Below, piece by piece: positions 7,804 to 16,016 of a stretch of 62,841 nt of DNA. The translations under genes and the position numbers were made by a program. The first letter of the stretch is position 1. The number at the start of each line of letters is the position of its first letter. The stretch is from a virus: IMG/VR virus record IMGVR_UViG_3300027759_000093, positions 1 through 62,841 of that record. One strand, given 5' to 3'. The notes beneath the pieces were generated by a model. That model was not told the DNA's origin, did not search any database, and saw only the letters and a list, made by a program, of their open reading frames with translations.

Positions 7804-8574
7804 ATGAGTAATATTGTAGAAGGCGATTTCGTAATGTTTGTTCATCATGAGGATAATGAAATCATGGCTGGTCGTGTTGAATATGTTATGACTAATCCTG
7901 GCTTACTTGGTCTTCCTGGTTCTGAATACTCAATGGAATATGCTGAAGATGACAAACCAGTTATTGTTCGTGCCTATAAAGCAGAAGATGGCGCATGGGA
8001 CGAACAGCCATATGTTTTTTATCATCGCATGTCAGAAGTTGTAAAGATTGAATCACTATCTGTATCTGTTGATATGGTAGTAGAAATGGGATCAAATGGA
8101 ACTGGAATTCCAACGGTGTTATCGCAATCTGATATGGAAAACATGTATGCTGTTCAAATAGGAAAATCTTATAACTCAGATAATCAAGATGAAGATAAAT
8201 GGGACAACATGGAAAAAAAGTGTTGGGTCGGATATGAGCAACGTGGCATGAAAGAAAAGGGTGGACGCATGGTTCCTAATTGCGTTCCCGTTGGTAAATT
8301 AAATGAAATGGATAACAACATGGGGAAAGCAAAACCAAAATATGAAGATTTTATTAAACCAAGAAGTGGTGGAAGTGAGCCGTCCAATCCGAAACTTTAT
8401 GCAGCAGTTGTACAAGCAGCAAAAGACAAGTTTGATGTTTATCCATCTGCAGTAGCAAATTCTTGGGTAGTACAAGAATATAAGCGTCGTGGTGGCACAT
8501 ATAAGTCAGAATCACAATCTACAACCAAAAGTATTTGGGGTGGAGCATTTAATCCTTTGACATTGGAAAAATAA
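7804..8574 (+). CDS. Two-domain phage protein with DUF5872-like C-terminus
   Basis: 256 residues. The first ~90 form a small beta domain (VEGDFVMFVHHEDNEIMAGR). A linker holds CWVGYEQRGMKEKGG then MVPNCVP, a basic motif known from aquatic phage structural proteins. The end, KLYAAVVQAAKDKFDVYPSA followed by YKRRGGTYK, resembles the DUF5872 domain. Probably a capsid or tail-associated protein. TATAAT at 7792-7797 is seven bases before the ATG (leaderless). Confidence 0.65.
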   Translation: MSNIVEGDFVMFVHHEDNEIMAGRVEYVMTNPGLLGLPGSEYSMEYAEDDKPVIVRAYKAEDGAWDEQPYVFYHRMSEVVKIESLSVSVDMVVEMGSNGTGIPTVLSQSDMENMYAVQIGKSYNSDNQDEDKWDNMEKKCWVGYEQRGMKEKGGRMVPNCVPVGKLNEMDNNMGKAKPKYEDFIKPRSGGSEPSNPKLYAAVVQAAKDKFDVYPSAVANSWVVQEYKRRGGTYKSESQSTTKSIWGGAFNPLTLEK

Positions 8575-8714
8575 TGCCAAAGAAAAAATCAACAGCATTT
8601 AACCCTACACAAATAAAAAATGGTAGGGTTGTTCGTTTAAGAAAAGATGGTACTGTTAAAGCAGACCTTGGTCCATATCCAAAAACAAAGACAGGGGTAA
8701 CTTATGGCAAATAA
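8574..8714 (+). CDS. Small basic protein
   Basis: 46 residues, starting MPKKKSTAFNPTQIKNGRVV. Start and upstream stop share TAATG. It is strongly basic with an RLRKDGTVKADLGPYP block. Translationally coupled to its neighbours, so probably a real micro-gene. Function unknown. Confidence 0.6.
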   Translation: MPKKKSTAFNPTQIKNGRVVRLRKDGTVKADLGPYPKTKTGVTYGK

Positions 8715-8814
8715 AGAACAAAAGGGAAATGCTAATAAAAAGAAAAAGCCAAAAATGACTCTTAAAGAAAAGCGTGTTGCTAAACAACAAAAACAGGATA
8801 AGAAAAATGGCTGA
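8704..8814 (+). CDS. Very basic short protein
   Basis: 36 residues, about 40 percent lysine (NKKKKPKMTLKEKR). It overlaps the preceding gene by 11 bases and the next by 8, the usual coupling in this phage. Possibly nucleic-acid binding; the call rests on context only. Confidence 0.45.
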   Translation: MANKEQKGNANKKKKPKMTLKEKRVAKQQKQDKKNG

Positions 8815-9175
8815 TACATACACACCTACATCTGGCATGAAGGCTGCTGCTCGTCGTGCTTTAAAGTGGAAAGCAGATGGTAAAGCAACTGGTGCAGGAA
8901 CTCCAGTGGGTTGGGGTCGTGCAACTGATATTGTAAATGGATCAGCAATGTCTCTTAGTACTGTTAAAAGAATGTTTTCTTTTTTTTCCCGTCACGAAGT
9001 AGATAAAAAAGGCAAAGGGTTTTATGATGGTCCAGAGTTCCCTTCTAACGGCAGAATTATGTGGGATGCTTGGGGTGGCGATGCAGGATTTTCATGGAGC
9101 CGTGCAATTGTAGAAAGAGAAAAAAAGAAAGTAGAAAAGGTTTGGCAGGGAACTGCCTTTGATCTAAGAAAGTAA
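8807..9175 (+). CDS. Conserved phage protein with GRATDIVNG motif
   Basis: 122 residues from ATG 8807. Landmarks: TPTSGMKAAARRALKWK, GTPVGWGRATDIVNG, STVKRMFSFFSRHEVDKKG and DAWGGDAGFSWSR. The GRAxDI, SFFxRHE and WGGDAGxSW order is shared with many phage virion-associated domains found alone or next to prohead-protease regions. I can name no biochemical role. Confidence 0.7.
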   Translation: MADTYTPTSGMKAAARRALKWKADGKATGAGTPVGWGRATDIVNGSAMSLSTVKRMFSFFSRHEVDKKGKGFYDGPEFPSNGRIMWDAWGGDAGFSWSRAIVEREKKKVEKVWQGTAFDLRK

Positions 9176-9184
9176 GGGGGGCGT

Positions 9185-9346
9185 ATGGATAATCTAGAAA
9201 AAAATGAATTAATTCAGTTAATATCATTCTATAAGCAAAAACTATCTGACGTAGAACTAGAGTCATTAAAACTACAACTTGAAGTTAATAAACTTAACTC
9301 TATGGTTTTAGGTTTGAGCAAAGAATCAGTTAAAAAGACTAAATAA
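9185..9346 (+). CDS. Small coiled-coil protein
   Basis: 53 residues, preceded by a strong AAGGGGGG Shine-Dalgarno. Heptad-like LIQLISFYKQKL and ELESLKLQLEVNKL suggest a coiled coil. It fills the gap between two firm genes. Function unknown. Confidence 0.6.
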   Translation: MDNLEKNELIQLISFYKQKLSDVELESLKLQLEVNKLNSMVLGLSKESVKKTK

Positions 9347-9347
9347 A

Positions 9348-9776
9348 ATGGAATATCTATTAGTTATAGGCTTGACATTGCTGGCTTACTGGTCTATAAT
9401 TAAGATATCAAATAAAAAAAGAATATCATTTTTAAAAAAAATTAAATATCGGCAAAGTGATATTTATGAAATGATTAAAGATTTTATTCCAAAACAAAGG
9501 TTTGAGAAGCCTAAGTTTATTACTCAATCTCAAAAACATGTTCAAAAAAACATGTTAAAGGTAGTAATAGAAAAAGATAAAGCATATTGGATATTAGATA
9601 ATGTTTTTTATACTGCTAATGCTATTAACGGCAGGATAGATGAAGATACAGCAAAACCATTAGATATTGAAAATATGTCAACAAAAGAATTAGATAACAT
9701 GTTATCAATACTTGATGACTTAAAACAAGGAGTGGGACCAGATGATAGTGGCAGTGCAGGGAACGAAAGAGTTTAA
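9348..9776 (+). CDS. Membrane-anchored phage protein
   Basis: 142 residues. One N-terminal TM helix (residues 2-20) is followed by a basic stretch and a soluble domain: VVIEKDKAYWILDNVFYTAN, GRIDEDTAKPLDIENMSTKE, ending SGSAGNERV. The same YWI-N-FY, DxD and NMSxxELDxM order recurs in conserved proteins of other aquatic phages. Overlaps the next gene by 35 bases. Confidence 0.65.
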   Translation: MEYLLVIGLTLLAYWSIIKISNKKRISFLKKIKYRQSDIYEMIKDFIPKQRFEKPKFITQSQKHVQKNMLKVVIEKDKAYWILDNVFYTANAINGRIDEDTAKPLDIENMSTKELDNMLSILDDLKQGVGPDDSGSAGNERV

Positions 9777-10092
9777 CCAGTACAACATCTTTTTACGTGC
9801 CATGAGTGTTGCCTTGTCAGGAATGAAAGATGAGGATAATGAATTTATTATTTACTCCGCTGGCCCATCAAAAATAAATAATTTTGTTTCAGAGTTTTCT
9901 AATTTATCAGAACGTGGAATGAAGGCAAGAGGCAAAAAGATTAAATTTTATAACGTAGCACCTGCATGGTTGAGCGAAAATATAAATCAAATTAATTATT
10001 TTGCTTTTTTAAGTAATCCAAAAGAAACCAAATCAAAATTGGTTTTAACTGCAGAAGCAAACAACATTGACGTTGGTCTTTTTAAATATTAG
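9742..10092 (+). CDS. Conserved phage protein, Rossmann-like
   Basis: 116 residues starting MIVAVQGTKEFNQYNIF. FIIYSAGPSKINNFVSEF and ERGMKARGKKIKFYNV look like alternating strands and helices. The opening recalls SLOG/DUF2493-type nucleotide-binding folds, but the match is weak. It starts inside the previous gene, so translation is probably coupled. Confidence 0.6.
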   Translation: MIVAVQGTKEFNQYNIFLRAMSVALSGMKDEDNEFIIYSAGPSKINNFVSEFSNLSERGMKARGKKIKFYNVAPAWLSENINQINYFAFLSNPKETKSKLVLTAEANNIDVGLFKY

Positions 10093-10100
10093 GAGAAAAA

Positions 10101-10310
10101 ATGATTATTAGAAGTTTAAATACAATGGAAAAAATTGTAAGTAAGAATGAAAACCTTATTTGGCATGCGTGGGATGTAATTGATTTAAAAGAATCTGATA
10201 CAGCAAAAACCTCTCCTGCGGGGATTAGAGTAAAAAACAAGTGGTATCTGCATAGAATTTATAAGCCTGGTCGTAATGGTTGGGATATACCAAATAAGTA
10301 TAAGGATTAA
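10101..10310 (+). CDS. Small hypothetical protein
   Basis: 69 residues with AGGAGAAAA before the ATG. Contains LIWHAWDVIDLKES and NKWYLHRIYKPGRNGWDIP, a small aromatic-rich beta domain. No family recognised. Adjacent to whiB, only two bases from its start. Confidence 0.6.
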   Translation: MIIRSLNTMEKIVSKNENLIWHAWDVIDLKESDTAKTSPAGIRVKNKWYLHRIYKPGRNGWDIPNKYKD

Positions 10311-10312
10311 CC

Positions 10313-10594
10313 TTGAAACAGCATTTATGGAAAGATGAGGCTATATGCTTAGGTCTTGATACAAACTTATATTTTGATAAATATGAAGATCAAGAAGACT
10401 CTAGGCATGGCGTTGATGCACTTTGTAAGCAGTGCCCAGTTAGAAAAGTTTGCTTTGCCAATGGTGTTTCAGGAAAAGAGTGGGGAGTTTGGGGCGGTGT
10501 TTATTTAGAAGGTGGAGAAGTTTCAAGAGAATTTAATAAACATAAAACTAAACAAGACTGGTCAACTACCTGGCAAGCCCTAACAATGGAATAA
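10313..10594 (+). CDS. WhiB-family Fe-S transcription regulator
   Basis: 93 residues from a TTG start at 10313. The four cluster ligands are Cys12, Cys38, Cys41 and Cys47 (CKQCPVRKVC), followed by the family turn GVWGG at 58-62. WhiB-like proteins bind a [4Fe-4S] cluster and act with the primary sigma factor. They are restricted to Actinobacteria and their phages, the best host marker here. Phage WhiBs (for example in TM4) can repress host whiB2 and block septation or superinfection. Confidence 0.92.
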   Translation: MKQHLWKDEAICLGLDTNLYFDKYEDQEDSRHGVDALCKQCPVRKVCFANGVSGKEWGVWGGVYLEGGEVSREFNKHKTKQDWSTTWQALTME

Positions 10595-10596
10595 AG

Positions 10597-10827
10597 ATGT
10601 ATACAGATACTATGAGAATGGCCGTGCATTCAATTACACCACCTAAAGGATTTGGCGTGGAGATTATTGACAACGAGCACTTCCTTACGATAAAATTAGA
10701 TGAAAGAAAATTTTTGCACATGGTGCATGATGATAAAATATCAGCACTTCAGTATGTTGTAAAATTAAAAAAGGCTTTAGAAGAGTGTGGTGCTATAGTT
10801 TTAATAACCAGAGAGGCAATAAAATGA
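10597..10827 (+). CDS. Small hypothetical protein
   Basis: 76 residues, starting two bases after whiB. It has an alternating beta-type pattern (GFGVEIIDNEHFLTIKLD) and then a helix with LQYVVKLKKALEECGAIVLI. Ends in ATGA overlapping the next start. Function unknown. Confidence 0.6.
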   Translation: MYTDTMRMAVHSITPPKGFGVEIIDNEHFLTIKLDERKFLHMVHDDKISALQYVVKLKKALEECGAIVLITREAIK

Positions 10828-10955
10828 TAAAACAAATTGCATTATTTTTTATTTGTAAGATAAAATCACATAACCTTGTTGATGCTGGGTCATGTCCATT
10901 TACTGGAAAAAGTTATAATGCTTGTCTAAGATGTGGAGCAACAATAACAAAATGA
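10824..10955 (+). CDS. Zinc-ribbon micro-protein
   Basis: 43 residues. CKIKSHN, then CPFTGKSYNACLRCG gives four possible Zn ligands, similar in plan to DUF1660-type small phage proteins. Start and stop overlap neighbours by four bases on both sides. Confidence 0.6.
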   Translation: MIKQIALFFICKIKSHNLVDAGSCPFTGKSYNACLRCGATITK

Positions 10956-11083
10956 AAAAGAAAATAATTATATTTATATTATCAGTCATATCTGTTCTTG
11001 TTACAATTAGTTTATTTTTTGCTTCAAGACTTAGCCAATTATCAGACTTAGAACTATTTGACATTGAAGAAGATGACTTTTAA
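10952..11083 (+). CDS. Single-pass membrane micro-protein
   Basis: 43 residues: MKKK, a hydrophobic helix (about 5-24), then an acidic tail ending EEDDF. Four-base overlap with the previous gene. Confidence 0.55.
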   Translation: MKKKIIIFILSVISVLVTISLFFASRLSQLSDLELFDIEEDDF

Positions 11084-11113
11084 CGCTGTTCAGAGTAGGG
11101 TACAATAGATAGT

Positions 11114-11476
11114 ATGGAAATGATATTTTTGGTATTTTTTGCCACCCTCTCCTTTTCTTTTGGGCTATCTTATTGGGCAACGCTTAGTAAACTAAAAAAG
11201 TCTAACCTATTATTGGCTGAACTTTTTATAAAAAACAGGGCACTTGAAGAGTTAAACTCTCAAGCCAACAGTGGTATTAATATGTCTGACGATACATTAC
11301 ATAAAGAAAATTTTATAAAATTCCTGTCCGACTCTAGAGACTGGGCATTTGAATATATTGAAAAGTCACAGCAAACCATTAAAGAGGTTTCTGACGAGTT
11401 GAAGGTAAGAGGTTTGGACAACTATTCTGAGAAACTTTTAGCGCTTTTACCAGAGATTGGTCAAGAGAAAAAATAA
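11114..11476 (+). CDS. Membrane-anchored helical protein
   Basis: 120 residues. N-terminal TM helix (residues 2-22), a coiled-coil-prone region, then DSRDWAFEYIEKSQQTIKEV and a C-terminal helix. TACAAT at 11101-11106 lies seven bases before the ATG (leaderless). Similar small proteins with a DWAFxYIE motif occur in other phages. Function unknown. Confidence 0.65.
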   Translation: MEMIFLVFFATLSFSFGLSYWATLSKLKKSNLLLAELFIKNRALEELNSQANSGINMSDDTLHKENFIKFLSDSRDWAFEYIEKSQQTIKEVSDELKVRGLDNYSEKLLALLPEIGQEKK

Positions 11477-11477
11477 C

Positions 11478-11636
11478 ATGAAAGATGTTCTGTTATCAAT
11501 TATCACAGGTTTTGGATGCGGTGTCGTGTTCGCAGCATTCAAATTGCCAGTACCAGCACCACCAGTTTTTGCGGGAGTCGCAGGAATTATTGGTTTATGG
11601 ATTGGCTATAAAACACTAACACAGATTATATCCTAG
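11478..11636 (+). CDS. XapX/DUF1427-like membrane protein
   Basis: 52 residues. Two short hydrophobic stretches flank FKLPVPAPPVFAGVAGIIGL, the SPAPP-x-x-A-xxGxxG signature of XapX-domain (DUF1427) proteins. Bacterial members are small membrane proteins of unknown role. Here it precedes the putative holin. Confidence 0.75.
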   Translation: MKDVLLSIITGFGCGVVFAAFKLPVPAPPVFAGVAGIIGLWIGYKTLTQIIS

Positions 11637-11644
11637 GAGGAATA

Positions 11645-11929
11645 ATGAATAACTTATTAAACGATAAGGCAAAGGCAATGCTGGCATCATACGGACGATC
11701 TGTCCTTGGTTCAGTAATTGCACTTTACATGGCTGGCGTAACAGATCCAAAAGATCTTTGGGCTGCACTAGTTGCTGCTTTAGCACCAGTCGCATTGAGA
11801 GCACTAAATCCTAACGACAAAGCATTTGGCGTATTGCCAGATACAGGTGCCGTTTCGGATGCACTTAGCAAGATTGTACCTGCTAAGAAGGCTCCAGCAA
11901 AGAAAAAGGCTGCTGCTAAAAAGAAGTAG
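11645..11929 (+). CDS. Putative holin with lysine-rich tail
   Basis: 94 residues, preceded by CTAGGAGGAATA. Two amphipathic/hydrophobic helices (residues about 16-32 and 38-55) are followed by a C-terminal KKAPAKKKAAAKKK tail. The opening NDKAKAMLASYGRSVLG and the DPKDLWAALVAALAPVA segment resemble holin-annotated proteins of actinobacteriophages. A terminator follows directly. Confidence 0.6.
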   Translation: MNNLLNDKAKAMLASYGRSVLGSVIALYMAGVTDPKDLWAALVAALAPVALRALNPNDKAFGVLPDTGAVSDALSKIVPAKKAPAKKKAAAKKK

Positions 11930-11944
11930 TTAGTTAATTAGGAG

Positions 11945-11976
11945 AGGCGAATTTACTAAAATAGATTCGCCTTTCT
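11945..11976 (+). terminator. Rho-independent terminator
   Basis: AGGCGAAT (11945-11952) pairs perfectly with ATTCGCCT (11965-11972), followed by TTCTT. It ends the plus-strand accessory operon. Confidence 0.75.
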
Positions 11977-11997
11977 TAATTTTTATAATGGAGAAGT

Positions 11998-12690
11998 ATG
12001 GACTTTGTATATATATGTAAAGATGGAATAAACGAAGAATTGAAGTATTCAATTAGATCTGTCGTTGAAAGTTTTCCAGAAACAAACGTATGGGTTGTTG
12101 GCGGTAAGCCTGATTGGTATGTTGGCAATTACATAAAAGTAGAACAAAAAGAATCAAAGTATAAAAATGCTGTAAAAAATTTAGAAACAATTTGTTTTTC
12201 ACAAGAAATATCAGAATCATTTATCTTAATGAATGATGACTTTTATATTATTAAAAAAATAGACAGAATAGAAAATTTTCACAGTGGTTTTCTATTAGAT
12301 AAGATAAACCTATACCAAAAATTAAATGGCAACTCTCAATACACCAGAAAACTTTCAGGCACATATAAAAAACTTAAAGCGTTGGGATTTGAGAACCCAC
12401 TAGACTATGAACTACACGTTCCAATGATTATGGAAAAAGAAAAATTAAAGATAGTCTTAGAACTTTTAGATCAATTCCTATGGAGATCAATATATGGAAA
12501 CAAGTTTAATGTCGGTGGCACACAAATGGAAGACGTTAAGGTTTACAATTCTGGACCATTAGTTCTTAAGTCTTATAATTTAAACATAGATGATCATACA
12601 TATTTGTCTAGTGCAGACAGTTCATTTAATAGTATATTTAATAAAATACTTAAAGACAAGTTTAACAAAAAAACTAAATTTGAGCAATAA
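11998..12690 (+). CDS. Stealth/glycosyltransferase-like protein
   Basis: 230 residues. The start DFVYICKDG, the arrangement ELKYSIRSVVESFPETNVWV and VVGGKPDW, and then FILMNDDFYII resemble the conserved regions of Stealth-type sugar-phosphate transferases, where a LNDDxF motif is catalytic. It overlaps the opposing glycosyltransferase gene by 17 bases. TATAAT at 11984-11989. Likely transfers a sugar or sugar phosphate to a phage or host surface glycan. Confidence 0.65.
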   Translation: MDFVYICKDGINEELKYSIRSVVESFPETNVWVVGGKPDWYVGNYIKVEQKESKYKNAVKNLETICFSQEISESFILMNDDFYIIKKIDRIENFHSGFLLDKINLYQKLNGNSQYTRKLSGTYKKLKALGFENPLDYELHVPMIMEKEKLKIVLELLDQFLWRSIYGNKFNVGGTQMEDVKVYNSGPLVLKSYNLNIDDHTYLSSADSSFNSIFNKILKDKFNKKTKFEQ

Positions 12691-13711
12691 GTTCTAGGTA
12701 TTTATCTTTTAATACTGTTGGTGCAAAGTTATTAAACCCTAAATCGTAAGCCTGTTCTTTATAGTTAGTTTTATCATTGATAGACATATACTTATCAATT
12801 GTTTGTGCTAACAAAACATTGTTTGCTTCAAACAAATTAATTCTAACCTTTGTTCTAATGCTTCCTATAGAGTCTGACTCAATCAGCCAATCTTGTGGCA
12901 AGATCTGGTTATTGGGTGAAACATTTGTCATAAAAACGGGGAGGCCAGAAAGCAAAGCCTCATTCATTGGTAAACATAGTCCTGCATATCGTCTTGGTAA
13001 TACCATAGCGTCAAAGCCATTATACAGATCTTCCCTGTTTTCTGGATTGCCAATTTCAATTTTTAGTCTTGAGTCTGTTACATTTGTTACTATTTCACTT
13101 TGACTTCTAATAACTAATTCATAATCAGCCTTAGAGTGTTTTAACATATTTATTACAGTTTCAGTGCCGTTTCTATCTTTGGCTGCTTTCTTGCCAGCAA
13201 TGTGTAATAGTCTATTGTGTGATTTAAAAATGTTATTATTTTTTACAGTTGTAAATAACTCAGGAGTAGTGGGTGGCGGAAGATGAACTACCTTTGTCCT
13301 ATCTCCAAACATGCTTTGAATTGTTTCAATTTGCCATAAACTAGGCGATAACAATACGGTTGGTAAAGGTAGTTCTGGGTTTGACAGGTGACCAAACAAT
13401 TCATAATTATACTGAAGAATAGTTTTTACACCACGTCTATTTGCAAACCTTACAAAATTTTGATCATAAAAGGTTTCACAACTTAATACAACATCTACAT
13501 CTCCTAAAAACATTTTTATTTGTTGAACAGACGGAAAACCTTGTGTCTTAATACAACTATATTGGTCATACCAGTGTGGATGTTGTTTGTTATTATTAAA
13601 CGGGGTAGAGTCAATTAAAAGAATCTTATCAGGGTTAAGCATATTAACTAACTCTTTAGTTTGATTACCAAGTCCAGTATTATCTGATCTTGCTATGATT
13701 CCTAGTCTCAT
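12674..13711 (-). CDS. GT4-type glycosyltransferase
   Basis: 345 residues with a GT-B layout. The N-terminal GLGNQTKELV loop and the C-terminal donor site GLCLPMNEALLSGLPVFMT (the E-x7-E region of retaining GT4 enzymes) are clear, with LSPSLWQIETIQSMFG between them. It is the last gene of a minus-strand operon, overlapping its upstream neighbour by four bases. Confidence 0.8.
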   Translation of the reverse strand: MRLGIIARSDNTGLGNQTKELVNMLNPDKILLIDSTPFNNNKQHPHWYDQYSCIKTQGFPSVQQIKMFLGDVDVVLSCETFYDQNFVRFANRRGVKTILQYNYELFGHLSNPELPLPTVLLSPSLWQIETIQSMFGDRTKVVHLPPPTTPELFTTVKNNNIFKSHNRLLHIAGKKAAKDRNGTETVINMLKHSKADYELVIRSQSEIVTNVTDSRLKIEIGNPENREDLYNGFDAMVLPRRYAGLCLPMNEALLSGLPVFMTNVSPNNQILPQDWLIESDSIGSIRTKVRINLFEANNVLLAQTIDKYMSINDKTNYKEQAYDLGFNNFAPTVLKDKYLELIAQI

Positions 13712-14469
13712 TCTTTATACCCCCAAGTTTGATCATCGGAAGTATACTTTCTTCCGCCTTGGCGACCATCTAGATGATAAGAGCGTTTAATGCTTCCCTC
13801 TGGATGATAAATCCAAAGTTTATGCATCTCCCAACCTTCTTGATTAAATACCTCATACGGAGAGATATCATCTTGAATTGCTCCATGAAATGTATCTTCT
13901 ATAAAAAATTTATCTCTACATCTTGGTAGCACAATATCTTTGTAGTATTTTTTTCTACTTAGATGTGGTCGCTGACTCCATTGTATGGTTTTCATAAAGC
14001 CATCTTCTAGCCCAAACATCAGGTGTTCGTGATCTTTTGGTATAAATGATTCATAGTGAAAACGAATAGTGTTTGCCTTATTGTATTCAAACATATCCAA
14101 GCATTTATCCCAGTCTATTGGTGTATCTGGAGTCAAAGGAGCATCTCCTTCAACATAAAGCAAGAGCGGTGTTTTAACTTCAGTAATTGTTTGACGCATC
14201 ATATTGGTTTGATGGCTATGCTCTTTAAATATAAAAGGTAGGATGTTCTTATCTTCATGCAAACACTTCCATAAAATGCGATTTTTATATTCATCGTAAT
14301 CTTTTTTACGATTTTTTTGTTCTTCCCTAAGACCATCTATCTGCATGATAATTTCGTTGTCTGGAAAATGAACACGAATATCACTAATAGTTTGATCTAT
14401 CATTTTTGTACTTGGGTGATCTAAAATTACAGAAGTAGCCATGACAATTGTTATATCTCTTTTATGCAT
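13708..14469 (-). CDS. GT-A-type glycosyltransferase
   Basis: 253 residues. An N-terminal nucleotide-binding segment (DITIVMATSVILDHPSTKMI) is followed by LLLYVEGDAPL, where EGD takes the place of the DxD metal motif. The C-terminal half carries many His, Trp and Arg residues (GSIKRSYHLDGRQGGRKYTS). Overlaps both operon neighbours. Sugar donor not predictable. Confidence 0.7.
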   Translation of the reverse strand: MHKRDITIVMATSVILDHPSTKMIDQTISDIRVHFPDNEIIMQIDGLREEQKNRKKDYDEYKNRILWKCLHEDKNILPFIFKEHSHQTNMMRQTITEVKTPLLLYVEGDAPLTPDTPIDWDKCLDMFEYNKANTIRFHYESFIPKDHEHLMFGLEDGFMKTIQWSQRPHLSRKKYYKDIVLPRCRDKFFIEDTFHGAIQDDISPYEVFNQEGWEMHKLWIYHPEGSIKRSYHLDGRQGGRKYTSDDQTWGYKE

Positions 14470-15316
14470 TTACCTGCCTCATTAATTCATTAAACAAATC
14501 TCTTTTATATTTAATCCACCAACAAACTACTTGATGCATTTCAGATGTGTAGTTATTTAATAATTCAGGTAATAACTTGGGTAGGTTTTGCCAATTTTCA
14601 ACAGTATTTATTGAGTGCTCACCTTGAAATAAAAAATTAAAAAAATCTGTGCGCTGCATTTTTGAATCTAGTTTATCTCCTATAGGCAAGCAAAGCATTT
14701 CAATTGCTTCATAGAATCTAAATGAATCAACAACCATTGCTCCACTAGGGCAAGGAACAATCTTTGACAAAAACATTTTGTCATAGTATTGTTTTGGTTT
14801 TAATCCTTCTGCAAAACCAGTAGTTGGATTATAAAAAGAGTTTGGTATATCAGGCATAACAGTTGCAAGTTCTTGCCTTCTTTGGTGTGTTATCTGTCCT
14901 GAAAAAAATACATCATACGATTTATCTTGATACTCTGGTAAATTACTTGATAAATGTTGTGGAACACCTAACGCTAATTTATTATATTGTGAATGTTTTC
15001 TGTGCGGGTATTGAATCCAAATCTCAATATTATTATGCTCTATCTTATCAACTTTAAAAGTAGCGCTTTCATCTCCAGTAATAAATAAAACTACCCTGCC
15101 TATCTTACTTAACTCTTCAGATATTTGATCTTCAAAATCTACATTTTGTGGTCCAGGAATGACAACAAAGGCTCTATCTACATTAGGCAAAGTTGTTACT
15201 CTGTCTGGTTTAATCTTGTTTTTATTAAAAAATTGTTTTAATAAACCGTAATCCCATTTATCAGCAGCACAGTCTTCTTGTTTAACTGAATAAAGGTATG
15301 CGTTAATATCACTCAT
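14462..15316 (-). CDS. Glycosyltransferase-like protein
   Basis: 284 residues from the ATG at 15316, which overlaps the upstream stop as ATGAGTGA. The second half, YDVFFSGQITHQRRQEL, then VDSFRFYEAIEMLCLPIGDK and a Trp-rich helix, follows the plan of exostosin-like GT47 or GT1-type donor domains (FRFYEA, the ExxxxxxxPI stretch). Acceptor unknown. Confidence 0.6.
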   Translation of the reverse strand: MSDINAYLYSVKQEDCAADKWDYGLLKQFFNKNKIKPDRVTTLPNVDRAFVVIPGPQNVDFEDQISEELSKIGRVVLFITGDESATFKVDKIEHNNIEIWIQYPHRKHSQYNKLALGVPQHLSSNLPEYQDKSYDVFFSGQITHQRRQELATVMPDIPNSFYNPTTGFAEGLKPKQYYDKMFLSKIVPCPSGAMVVDSFRFYEAIEMLCLPIGDKLDSKMQRTDFFNFLFQGEHSINTVENWQNLPKLLPELLNNYTSEMHQVVCWWIKYKRDLFNELMRQVNA

Positions 15317-16016
15317 AAAATAAGTGTACTTCATGTTGATAATCAAGCAATGTTTCTTTATATCCAAGCCCCCACAACCAAAATCTTAAATCATATAAGT
15401 ATTCATTCCATTGTTGCATCATAAATTCTGGATGACCAGATAACCAGATCTTAGGCTTAAACTCCTTTAAAACGCCTTCTGCGCCCCTTAAAACACGTCC
15501 TTCGCTGCCTTCTACGTCTAAAGAAATTGCCGTAGGAGGCTTAATCCCATGATCATATACACAGGAATCTATCGTAATTTGACCATAGGTATCTCCTTCA
15601 AGGTATAGTTCTTTAAATCCATGTGCTGCTTCAATTTCTAAATTTGATTCTGGTGGAAACTCATTATAATAAATACGTGTAAGGTTATTGTTTTTGTCTG
15701 AAGCAAATCCAGGAATGCAAACTGTTGGATTTTTTAAATTATTTGCCTTCCAAATTAATGGATAGTGAGACCAAACCTTTGGATTTGGTTCAAATATTAC
15801 AGTTTCTGCTCCCCAAATTTGACATAAAGCAACCATTTCTCCTTCTTCTCCACCAACATAATAAATAATATCATTAATGCTAAGATTGTCATGCATAGAT
15901 TTTAATCTTTTTCTTTCCCAACCAATCTCTGTGTACCATTCTGGTCTATCAGCACGATGCTTTGGAAGTATCATTTCAAATTCTTCATTAAGGATAGCCT
16001 TAACCATTTCAGTCAT
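15309..16016 (-). CDS. FkbM-family methyltransferase
   Basis: 235 residues. IIYYVGGEEGEMVALCQIWG is the SAM-binding loop (degenerate GxxxGE), VIFEPNPKVW provides the acidic end of strand 2, and TAISLDVEGSEGRVLRGAEG is the FkbM hallmark (DVEGxExxVLxGA). It probably O-methylates a sugar made by this operon. Confidence 0.85.
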   Translation of the reverse strand: MTEMVKAILNEEFEMILPKHRADRPEWYTEIGWERKRLKSMHDNLSINDIIYYVGGEEGEMVALCQIWGAETVIFEPNPKVWSHYPLIWKANNLKNPTVCIPGFASDKNNNLTRIYYNEFPPESNLEIEAAHGFKELYLEGDTYGQITIDSCVYDHGIKPPTAISLDVEGSEGRVLRGAEGVLKEFKPKIWLSGHPEFMMQQWNEYLYDLRFWLWGLGYKETLLDYQHEVHLFYE